NCBI GenBank assembly: GCA_946631535.1
Contig: CAMPAF010000021.1
Span: 1 to 19,041, forward strand
Origin: an uncultured Verrucomicrobiota bacterium
GTDB taxonomy: Bacteria > Verrucomicrobiota > Kiritimatiellia > RFP12 > UBA1067
Reading direction: 5' to 3'
Length of the DNA: 19,041 bases
In this document: positions 1-6,753 of the stretch, one piece after another
How positions within the stretch are numbered: position 1 is the first letter of the stretch
Layout: each line of letters starts with the position of its first letter
Translations under genes and position numbers: made by a program
The notes under the pieces: generated by a model
The model's database searches: none
The model's input: only the letters and a program-made list of their open reading frames with translations
Told to the model about the DNA's origin: nothing

Positions 1-1
1 G

Positions 2-1414
2 CCGTGGTCGGCCGGCGTGTACCGCAGCGACGACGGCGGACGCACCTGGCAGCCACGCAACAACGGCCTCAAGCAACTGGCCGGCAAGCCGGGCAGCAAC
101 GACCAGCTCTGCACCTGGACGGACTGCCTCGCCGTCGATCCGCACAACCCGGACGTGGTCTGGGCCGGCGGCGCCAGCTGGTGGTACACGGGCGTCTACG
201 GAACGACAGACGGCGGGCTCAACTGGAAACGCGCCTTTCCCAACGAACGGCCCGGTTGGATCAAGTTCTGGGGACCGACCGTTATGTGCCTGTCCCTCTC
301 GTCCGCCGACCCATCGCGCCTCGCGTTCGGCACGTCGGGCATGGTCTACGTCACGGAAGACGGCGCGGCCACCTGGAAGCAGCGCTACTCGGAGGAGCGC
401 ACGGACGGCAAGCTCGTCGGCACAGGCCTCGAAGTGACGTGTCTCCATTCAGTGACGCCCTCGCGGCACCAACGCGGGAAGTTCTACCTCGGGTATTACG
501 ACATCGGCTTGCTGGTCACAGACGACAATGGCCGCACGCTCACGCGTCAGATGACGGGCGTGCCCGGCAAGTTCTCCAACTCGTGCTTCTGCGTGGCCGA
601 GGCTCCCGATGACCCGCTAATAGTCTGGGCCGGGTTCGGCTCGTGGGGTGGCGGCGGTTCGGGTTGCGTGGCGAAGAGCCCGGACGGAGGCCAGACGTGG
701 TCGCCCTGCACGAATGCGGCGAGCGGCTGGATCGACCCGCAGGTGCGCGACCTGACCGTGCTCGGCGAGAAGCCGAATTACCACCTTCTGTATGCGAGTC
801 CGAAAGGTCTGATCGAGAGCGCGAACGGCGGCGCGACATGGGCACCGAGCGATCCTGCGGCATTTCCCGAAGCGCCGCGCGTACGGGCGCTCGCGCACAG
901 CGGCGACCGCCTCTACGCAGGCGTGGCAGGTACGAAAAATGAAGGAGGGGCAGTTTACGGTCGCGCAGGAGCGCGACCCTCCCCGGCGTGGCGACGTCTC
1001 ACGCCGCCCACGCTCAAGATCGGCGCGATCAAGTCCGTGGCGGCCGAGGGCGACCGCGTGCTCGTCACGGCGCGGAGCGAATGGCGCAACCACACGACCT
1101 ACGAGGGTGGCACGTGGCTCAGCACGGATGCGGGCGCGACGTGGCGCAAGGTGTTCTCGGACAAGTTCTGCGGCGCGGCGGTCATTGCGGGCGGCGAGCT
1201 GTTCGTGTCGCTCACGGACCATCCGTACCATGACCATTGCGTGGGCGGCGGCGTGATCCATTCGCGAGACGACGGCGTCACGTGGACCCATCTCGATGGC
1301 CCCGGTCTTCAGAACTGGAACGTCTCTGCGCTAGCCGTCGATCCGTTTGACAAGCAGACGCTCTGGCTCGGTACGGGCGGCAATTCCGTCTTCGTCGGCC
1401 GCCTCAACAGGTGA
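2..1414 (+). CDS. Asp-box (BNR) beta-propeller protein, 5' end missing
   Basis: The frame is open to the left edge, so the true start lies outside the window; the GTG at 17 is only an internal valine codon. The protein carries about eight Asp-box-like blade motifs, including [39 protein letters not shown] and SRDDGVTW. These alternate with segments such as LAVDPHNPDVVWAGG and LAVDPFDKQTLWLGTGG, which is the pattern of GH74/VPS10-like propellers and of exported BNR proteins. No catalytic residue can be assigned, so it may be a glycosidase or a binding protein. The stop at 1412-1414 overlaps the end of the convergent MBL gene by 11 bp. Positions 944-986 hold a GC-rich palindromic repeat, translated here as GRAGARPSP between two propeller strands. 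The fold is confident; the function is not. Confidence 0.85.
   Translation, partial: PWSAGVYRSDDGGRTWQPRNNGLKQLAGKPGSNDQLCTWTDCLAVDPHNPDVVWAGGASWWYTGVYGTTDGGLNWKRAFPNERPGWIKFWGPTVMCLSLSSADPSRLAFGTSGMVYVTEDGAATWKQRYSEERTDGKLVGTGLEVTCLHSVTPSRHQRGKFYLGYYDIGLLVTDDNGRTLTRQMTGVPGKFSNSCFCVAEAPDDPLIVWAGFGSWGGGGSGCVAKSPDGGQTWSPCTNAASGWIDPQVRDLTVLGEKPNYHLLYASPKGLIESANGGATWAPSDPAAFPEAPRVRALAHSGDRLYAGVAGTKNEGGAVYGRAGARPSPAWRRLTPPTLKIGAIKSVAAEGDRVLVTARSEWRNHTTYEGGTWLSTDAGATWRKVFSDKFCGAAVIAGGELFVSLTDHPYHDHCVGGGVIHSRDDGVTWTHLDGPGLQNWNVSALAVDPFDKQTLWLGTGGNSVFVGRLNR
944..982. repeat. REP-like palindrome inside the propeller gene
   Basis: Positions 959-978 form a perfect 8-bp hairpin: GGTCGCGC, loop AGGA, GCGCGACC. 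It is followed by CTCC at 979-982. GGAG at 944-947, followed by a decayed GGGCA, looks like the remnant of an inverted partner. The 23 bases at 962-984 are identical to the reverse complement of 18409-18431 in the glycyl radical enzyme gene. The reading frame passes through uninterrupted. Confidence 0.8.
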
Positions 1415-2612
1415 AGTCGTTTACGCCCACGATGCGCATCGACTCGTCTTCCGCCGAGAGCGTGTAGAGTCTGAAGGCGAATCCGCCCGGAACGACCTTC
1501 ACGACCGCGTGCCCCGGCGGCGTAAGGTAACGGGCAAGACCCAGCTTCTCGAACTGGCGCATCCTGAAATCCGGTATGGCGCCGTAGGCCACGAAACGCT
1601 CGCCTTCGTAGTTCGCGCGGGACATCATCCGCGAGAGCGACACGACGTTCTGCTGGTTCGGGCTCCACGCGCTCGACAGGAAAAGCTGCGGCCGGACGGA
1701 CTTGACGAACGCGTCGCGCATCGAAGGGAAGAAAGCGTGGTGGTTCGTCTTGCAGACGCTGACGGGCCCCACCACCTCGCCGATACGCTCCTCGTAGCTG
1801 AACTTCTTTCCGTCCGCACCCACAAACTCCCCTTCCAGGTCGCCGCCCGTGAAATAGGTGAAGTCGCCGTAGCGGATGCGGATCGCCGACGAGAGGGGAT
1901 TTTCGTTGATGTACTGCTTGCCGGTCTGCTTCACGTGCTCGCCCGCCACGTCGACGAGATTCTTCTTTCCATCCCACATCACGCCGTTCGCCGCGATGTT
2001 GCGGATCTCGAATACGCGCTTGTAGTAACCCGCCGGATCATGCTGCAGATGAATCTGGTCTTTGGCGCCGACCTTGAACGGCTCGCGTTTCATGCCGGCC
2101 TTCACCGCCGGTTCCAGCCATTTCTGGAAGACGTCGAAGTCCTCGTCGTCCACGTCCCGCCTGTATTTCCCCACGTTCGGATACTGGTGGTCGTAGTAGT
2201 TCAGGAAGCGGAACGACGCCGCCACGTCGGGGATTCCGGCAAAATGGTCGGAATGCCAGTGCGAGACCATGAGGTAGTCGATCTCGCGCTGCGGAATGAG
2301 ACGTTTGATGTAGCGGCGCACCCATTCGCCCGCGCGCCGTCTTCCCGAAGGCATCGGCGGGAGCGCTTCGGCATATCCTGGCCTCCGCTTCTTCACGTGC
2401 CCGCAGTCGAGGAGCATCGTGGTTCCGTCCGGGAAGATCAAGAACGTGTTCTCGGACGTGCCCGTGTGGATGAAGTGGATGTCCATCTCCCCGGGCTTCC
2501 ACCCGGGATAGATGCACCCCACCGCGTTGCCGCACGTGGCGCATCCCCCGACGGCGCCCGCCGCCGCGGCCGCCAAAGAATCGACGAGGAATTCTCTTCT
2601 GCTGATTTTCAT
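1404..2612 (-). CDS. Exported ComEC-like metallo-beta-lactamase-fold protein
   Basis: The product is 402 aa. The start at 2612 was chosen over an in-frame ATG at 2705 for two reasons: a strong AGGAGG-type ribosome binding site lies just upstream, and translation from 2612 gives a clean export signal. Residues 3-8 (SRREFL) form a twin-arginine motif, followed by an Ala-rich hydrophobic stretch and VGGC at 21-24, which could be a lipobox. The MBL domain follows. Residues 44-70 (DIHFIHTG...FPDGTTMLLDCG) match the opening strands of ComEC/Rec2-type MBL proteins, and HWHSDH at 118-123 is the metal-binding HxHxDH motif. A later TNHHAFFP supplies a further candidate metal ligand. It is predicted to be an exported hydrolase of unknown substrate. 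It lies 29 bp downstream of the esterase gene, so the two are probably cotranscribed, and its 3' end overlaps the convergent propeller gene. Confidence 0.85.
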   Translation of the reverse strand: MKISRREFLVDSLAAAAAGAVGGCATCGNAVGCIYPGWKPGEMDIHFIHTGTSENTFLIFPDGTTMLLDCGHVKKRRPGYAEALPPMPSGRRRAGEWVRRYIKRLIPQREIDYLMVSHWHSDHFAGIPDVAASFRFLNYYDHQYPNVGKYRRDVDDEDFDVFQKWLEPAVKAGMKREPFKVGAKDQIHLQHDPAGYYKRVFEIRNIAANGVMWDGKKNLVDVAGEHVKQTGKQYINENPLSSAIRIRYGDFTYFTGGDLEGEFVGADGKKFSYEERIGEVVGPVSVCKTNHHAFFPSMRDAFVKSVRPQLFLSSAWSPNQQNVVSLSRMMSRANYEGERFVAYGAIPDFRMRQFEKLGLARYLTPPGHAVVKVVPGGFAFRLYTLSAEDESMRIVGVNDFTC

Positions 2613-2641
2613 CCCGGTCTTCCTCCTGTCTTTTTGGGAAT

Positions 2642-4735
2642 TCACTTCACCAGGATCGTCAGGCGGCGGGCCTTGTAATCGCCGGCATTGCCCGCAAAGG
2701 TCCAATCTGGATTCGGGCCCTCCACGCTGTTGCCGATGCCGATATCCGCCGTGCCGTTGCTGTTGAAGTTGTTGTAGGCCATGATGGTCGTGCCGTTCTT
2801 CCAGTCATGGATCTGCAGGCAACCATATCCGGGATTAGGGCCGCCGGCCGCGTCGTTGAAATCATACAACTTGCCGTCTCCGCCGATGCCGGCCAGCCTC
2901 GCGGCCTGGCCGTAGTTGGAATTGAAGAACTCGATCACGCCCTCTTGCGGGCCTTCCTTCACGCATTCGCGGTTGGAGCGCACGACGAGGTTCCCGACCT
3001 TCTGCTGGAAGAACGCCTTCGTGACGGCGGGAACGCCCAACAGCGCGGCATTGTTTGTGAAGGCGTTCATCGCGGCGACCGCCCAGTCCACGGAATCGTC
3101 CTTGCAGACGAGCTCCATCACGTACGCCACGCGGGAGAAGGCGTCGGCCTTCGCCGCGTTGTCCACGGAATAGTTCCCCGCCTCGAACTTGCCTGACTCT
3201 GGAATGTCGGCAACGTAGACCGTGCGGAAACCTTCAAGCTCGGGCATCTTCAGCGCATCGCCCAGCTTGGACGGCAAGTCGCGTCGGCCGTCCGCCGGAT
3301 TCCGCGCGTCGATATCGAACGGGCCGAGCGGCAGCCCCGAATCGAACGAATACAGTGCGCCGATCCAGGGCTTGGACGCGAGATAGCGCAGACGGCGCGG
3401 CTTGGAGATTCCGTCCGCCTTGACGACGAGCTCCGCGCCCTTGAGCGTGCCCCCGCCGACACTGGCGTTCACGACCTTTGCCGGCTTGAACGCGCCCTCC
3501 GGCCCGGCGATCTCAAAACCCTGCACGCCGGAACGGTCCGCGTTGTAGACGTACCACGCGGTGGCGTCGTTGAAGGACATCTTGAACGTATCGCCTTCGA
3601 TCTTCCATTCCTTGAGCGTGGGCGAGTTGTCGATGAGGCCGTCGAATCCGTAGTCGCGCTTGAGGGCATGGAGGGCAAGCCGGCGCGCGACGGACTCCTT
3701 GTCGTTGGGATGGATGTCCCAGGAATTGCCCACGTCGCACGTGACGGCCATTCCCGCGTTCTTCTCCTCGCGCTCGAAGATGGCCTGTCCCTGCTGCACC
3801 TCGAACCAGCTGCGGCTGAACGGGGCGAGCTGCACGAAGTAGAGCTTGAGGTCGGGGTTCTGGAACTCCTTCGCCCAGCCGTCGTAGAGCGCGTGCATCC
3901 GCTCGCTGTAGCGCCGGCCCTGTCCGGCGTTGGCGCATCCCTGGTACCAGATGAATCCCTTGATGGCGAACGGCGCCCACGCCGCCACCATGCCGTTCCA
4001 GAGCGCTGTGGGCTGCTGGTGGGCGCGCTTGCCCGTCGCGGAGATTTCCGGCGGCGTCTTGAAGCTGCAGAGCGGGGTCCAGGTCTCGATGCACGTTCCG
4101 CCCCAGGACGAGTCGATGATTCCCACGGGGACATCGAGCGCATCGTAGAGCTCCAGCGCGTAGTAGAACGCCACGGCGGAGAGGTTGTAGCTGAACGTCT
4201 CCTTGAACGACTCGGGCGAGAAGTCGCGCCACACGGCCTTCCAGTCGTAGCGCGGCTCGACCTTCCAGACCCTGCCGTTCTTCGCGTAGCGGATGAACGG
4301 ACGGCGCGCCGAGGCCGTCATCACCGCACCCTGCCCGTCGCGGTAGCGCGGACTCGGTCCCCAGATCGGGCATTCCATGTTCGACTGCCCGCTCGCGAAC
4401 CACACCTCGCCGACCAGGACGTTCTTGATCTCTTCCGCGTTGGCGGGGCCGGACACCTTCAGGACGCGATTCTCCTTCGACGCGGGCATGGGGTCGAGCA
4501 TGACGCGCCAGGCGCCCTTCGCGTCCGCTTTCGCGGACTTGGTCTGCCCGGCGAACGAGACCGTCACGGCTTCGCCCGCATCGGCCGTCCCCCACACGGG
4601 AACCTCGCGACCGCGCTGCAGGACCATGTTGTCGGCGAACGGAGTTGCCGTCGCCACCTTCGCATCCGCGGCAAGCGCGGACAAAGCCGCCGCAGCGGCA
4701 AGAAACGCCTTAGTGGAAATTTCAATTGTTTTCAT
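2642..4735 (-). CDS. SASA-family (sialate O-acetylesterase-like) exported esterase with extra C-terminal module
   Basis: The product is 697 aa. Starting at 4735 gives a signal peptide (MKTIEISTKAFLAAAAALSA, ending near LAADA); the upstream in-frame start at 4759 would lie across the predicted promoter. Residues 30-105 form a beta-sandwich (DNMVLQRGREVPVWG). The SGNH/SASA domain follows: GQSNM with nucleophile Ser118, SSWGGTCIETW at 209-219, WYQGCANAG at 263-271, and the Asp340/His342 pair in WDIHPNDK. Many relatives have an acidic residue where this protein has CANA. Residues about 500-697 form a separate module rich in Asn and Gly (YGCLQIHDW, AYNNFNSNGTADIGIGN, PNPDWTFAGNAGDY) that I cannot assign to a named family. 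The likely role is de-O-acetylation of acetylated sugars such as sialic acids or plant and algal glycans. It is the first gene of a pair with the MBL gene at 1404-2612. Confidence 0.88.
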   Translation of the reverse strand: MKTIEISTKAFLAAAAALSALAADAKVATATPFADNMVLQRGREVPVWGTADAGEAVTVSFAGQTKSAKADAKGAWRVMLDPMPASKENRVLKVSGPANAEEIKNVLVGEVWFASGQSNMECPIWGPSPRYRDGQGAVMTASARRPFIRYAKNGRVWKVEPRYDWKAVWRDFSPESFKETFSYNLSAVAFYYALELYDALDVPVGIIDSSWGGTCIETWTPLCSFKTPPEISATGKRAHQQPTALWNGMVAAWAPFAIKGFIWYQGCANAGQGRRYSERMHALYDGWAKEFQNPDLKLYFVQLAPFSRSWFEVQQGQAIFEREEKNAGMAVTCDVGNSWDIHPNDKESVARRLALHALKRDYGFDGLIDNSPTLKEWKIEGDTFKMSFNDATAWYVYNADRSGVQGFEIAGPEGAFKPAKVVNASVGGGTLKGAELVVKADGISKPRRLRYLASKPWIGALYSFDSGLPLGPFDIDARNPADGRRDLPSKLGDALKMPELEGFRTVYVADIPESGKFEAGNYSVDNAAKADAFSRVAYVMELVCKDDSVDWAVAAMNAFTNNAALLGVPAVTKAFFQQKVGNLVVRSNRECVKEGPQEGVIEFFNSNYGQAARLAGIGGDGKLYDFNDAAGGPNPGYGCLQIHDWKNGTTIMAYNNFNSNGTADIGIGNSVEGPNPDWTFAGNAGDYKARRLTILVK

Positions 4736-4742
4736 GGCCGAG

Positions 4743-4751
4743 ATTATACCA
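4743..4751 (-). promoter_or_regulatory. Extended -10 promoter for the esterase gene; probable leaderless start
   Basis: Read on the minus strand this is TGGTATAAT, a perfect TATAAT with the TGn extension. Only seven bases separate it from the ATG at 4735, so transcription would begin at or next to the start codon. No Shine-Dalgarno sequence is visible in that gap. A clear -35 box is absent, as is usual for extended -10 promoters. Confidence 0.65.
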
Positions 4752-4762
4752 CAAACCAAATC

Positions 4763-4802
4763 GCCGCGGCATGGAGCCGCACGGTTTCATGCGCCCTGCG
4801 GC
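4763..4802. promoter_or_regulatory. Imperfect inverted repeat between divergent esterase and nhaC genes
   Basis: GCCGC (4763-4767) pairs with GCGGC (4798-4802), and GCATG (4769-4773) pairs with CATGC (4788-4792), with an asymmetric bulge. It sits between the two divergent -10 boxes, so it could bind a shared regulator. The evidence is weak: it is a GC-rich imperfect match. Confidence 0.25.
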
Positions 4803-4819
4803 TTCCACCCCCAATGTTT

Positions 4820-4828
4820 TGGTATACT
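4820..4828 (+). promoter_or_regulatory. Extended -10 promoter for nhaC
   Basis: TGGTATACT is an extended -10 box about 30 bp upstream of the ATG at 4858. It would give a short leader of roughly 20-25 bases containing AAGGA at 4839-4843, a rather distant ribosome binding site. It faces away from the esterase promoter, which uses nearly the same box. Confidence 0.6.
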
Positions 4829-4857
4829 ATCAAGCAGCAAGGAAAAACTACGCAACA

Positions 4858-6309
4858 ATGAAACTGACGCTTCGCAGAATACTTGTCGCCTTCGTCCCGC
4901 TCGTGACGTTGATAGGAATGATCGTACTGGGCGTCACCGTCTTCGGCCGTGACGCTGGCGACGGGCCAAGTCAGATATCACTTGTTTTCGCGACCGCCAT
5001 CGCAGCAGTCTTGGCAATGGCGGTGGAGCACGTTCCCTGGTCCACGCTGGAGCAGGGCATCTCGTTGTCCATCTCCAAGGCCGGAATCTCGATCATGATC
5101 CTTTTCCTGATCGGAATGCTTTCCGGCGCATGGATGATCGGCGGCGTAGTGCCGACGCTGATCTGCTACGGCGTGAAGATCATGAATCCGAGCATCTTCC
5201 TCGCATGCGCCTGCATCATCTGCGCCATCGTTTCCCTGATGACGGGCACGTCATGGACAACCGTGGCGACGATCGGCGTGGCTCTTCTGGGCATCGGCAC
5301 CGCACTCGGCGTGCCCGCGCCGTGGAGCGCTGGCGCGATCATCTCCGGCGCGTATTTCGGCGACAAGCTCTCCCCGCTGAGCGACACCACGATCCTTGCG
5401 AGTTCCGCCACGGGCACGGACCTGTTCGTCCACATCAGGTACATGCTCTTCACCACGTTTCCGTCGATGGCGCTTGCGTTGATCATCTTCCTTGTGGCAG
5501 GCTTCTTCCTCGTGGACGCCACCGCGGTCAACGCGCAGGATTTCGCAGATGGTCTTTCCAGCACTTTCCACATAACGCCCTGGACCTTGCTCGTGCCGCT
5601 CGCCACGGGAGTTCTCATCGTCTTGCGCCTGCCGTCGCTGGCGGTGCTGTTTCTTTCCGCGTTGCTGGGCGGCGTCTCGGCCGTCATTCTCCAGAGCGAC
5701 GTCCTGCTGTCCGTGGTCGGCGAGGAGCTGCCGTCCGTCACCGGATACTACAAGGCTCTCATGACCACGTTCTTCTCGTCGACGCACATCGCCACCGGCA
5801 GCGAAGCCCTTGACCGCCTCATCTCCACGCGCGGCATGTCAGGAATGCTCACCACAGTGTGGCTGATCATCTGCGCCGTGTCGTTCGGCGGCGTCATGTA
5901 CGCGGGCGGGATGCTCAAGACGATTGCCGACGTTGCCCTCGTCTGCGTTCGCGGCCTCGCCAGCCTCGTAGGAGCCACGGCTTTCACCGGCGCGCTCATG
6001 AACGTCGCTGCCGGCGATCAGTACATCTCCATCCTCATCACAGCCGACATGTTTCGCGACGCATATCGCGAGAAAGGCCTTGAGTCACGCCTCCTGTCGC
6101 GCACCATCGAGGATTCCAGCACCGTCACTTCCGTGCTTGTGCCGTGGAACACGTGCGCGATGGCGCAGTCGGCTTCGCTGGGCATAGCGACTGCGATGTA
6201 CCTTCCTTACTGCTTCTTCAACCTCATCAGCCCATTCATGAGCGTGATCGTGGCGGCACTCGGCTGGAAGATCGCCCTTCCTGGGAAAGGCCGACCTACT
6301 TCAGCTTGA
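4858..6309 (+). CDS. nhaC: NhaC-type Na+/H+ antiporter
   Basis: The product is a 483-aa integral membrane protein, a usual length for the NhaC family. Hydrophobic segments run throughout, about ten to twelve by eye. Family hallmarks are TGTSWTT at 129-135, GDKLSPLSDTT at 168-178 followed by TGTDLFVHI, and a second-half TAF(T)GALMNVAAGDQY region. The start at 4858 was chosen because upstream in-frame codons lie within or before the promoter and encode non-membrane sequence. The expected role is exchange of internal Na+ for external H+ (or a related substrate in some homologues), maintaining sodium and pH balance. It is transcribed alone, divergent from the esterase gene, and its end overlaps the convergent thioesterase gene by 14 bp. 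Subfamily substrate is not certain, since some NhaC relatives exchange organic acids. Confidence 0.9.
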   Translation: MKLTLRRILVAFVPLVTLIGMIVLGVTVFGRDAGDGPSQISLVFATAIAAVLAMAVEHVPWSTLEQGISLSISKAGISIMILFLIGMLSGAWMIGGVVPTLICYGVKIMNPSIFLACACIICAIVSLMTGTSWTTVATIGVALLGIGTALGVPAPWSAGAIISGAYFGDKLSPLSDTTILASSATGTDLFVHIRYMLFTTFPSMALALIIFLVAGFFLVDATAVNAQDFADGLSSTFHITPWTLLVPLATGVLIVLRLPSLAVLFLSALLGGVSAVILQSDVLLSVVGEELPSVTGYYKALMTTFFSSTHIATGSEALDRLISTRGMSGMLTTVWLIICAVSFGGVMYAGGMLKTIADVALVCVRGLASLVGATAFTGALMNVAAGDQYISILITADMFRDAYREKGLESRLLSRTIEDSSTVTSVLVPWNTCAMAQSASLGIATAMYLPYCFFNLISPFMSVIVAALGWKIALPGKGRPTSA

Positions 6310-6697
6310 AGCCCGTTCCCACGAACTGCGCGATGTCGCGTCCCTTGTCGTCCGCGACATCGACGTTCACGACGCAGGAATTGCGGCCGTCCTTCCTGTA
6401 GCGGGCCGTGGCGACAAGCCGGTCCCCCTTTGGAGCAGAAAGGAAACTTATGGACACCTGCTGGGCCACAGTCACCCTTTCGCGGTCGTTCGTGAGCGCC
6501 GCGAAGGCGAAATCTGCAAGCGTGAATATCGCGCCGCCCATTACGCCGCCAAAAGCGTTCCTGTGGCGGGGCGACAGGGTCATGGACGTGACGGCATGCT
6601 CGTCGTCGAGCTCGTCAAGCGTGATTCCGTTTTCCGTGGCGAACCGGTCGCAGGAAAAATACTCGCGAGCCTCTTCTACGGTCTTGAACATTCCCAT
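6296..6697 (-). CDS. PaaI-family hotdog-fold acyl-CoA thioesterase
   Basis: The product is 133 aa, the normal size for this family. The motif HRNAFGGVMGGAIFTLADFAFAA (about residues 45-67) is the PaaI-type N-x-x-G-x-x-x-GG...D signature, in which Asn and the helix Asp usually shape the active site. The rest follows the hotdog pattern (VTVAQQVSISFLSAPKGDRLVATARYRKDGRN). An AAGGA ribosome binding site lies 7 bases before the ATG at 6697, supporting this start over the ATG two codons later. It probably hydrolyses a CoA thioester in the cytoplasm; the acyl group is unknown. It begins 56 bp after the GH36 gene with no obvious promoter between, so readthrough from that gene is possible. Confidence 0.88.
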   Translation of the reverse strand: MGMFKTVEEAREYFSCDRFATENGITLDELDDEHAVTSMTLSPRHRNAFGGVMGGAIFTLADFAFAALTNDRERVTVAQQVSISFLSAPKGDRLVATARYRKDGRNSCVVNVDVADDKGRDIAQFVGTGFKLK

Positions 6698-6753
6698 TGC
6701 TTTATCCTTGTCTTTTTTGTTCTTTCCACAAATTGCAGACGTATCTTCATTGC

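Noticed and set aside
4736..4759. Upstream in-frame start for the esterase gene
   Set aside because: It spans the predicted promoter and would add residues before a well-formed signal peptide.
4726..4857. N-terminal extension of the antiporter reading frame
   Set aside because: It crosses the divergent promoter region and lacks membrane-protein character; the ATG at 4858 begins the first charged-then-hydrophobic segment.
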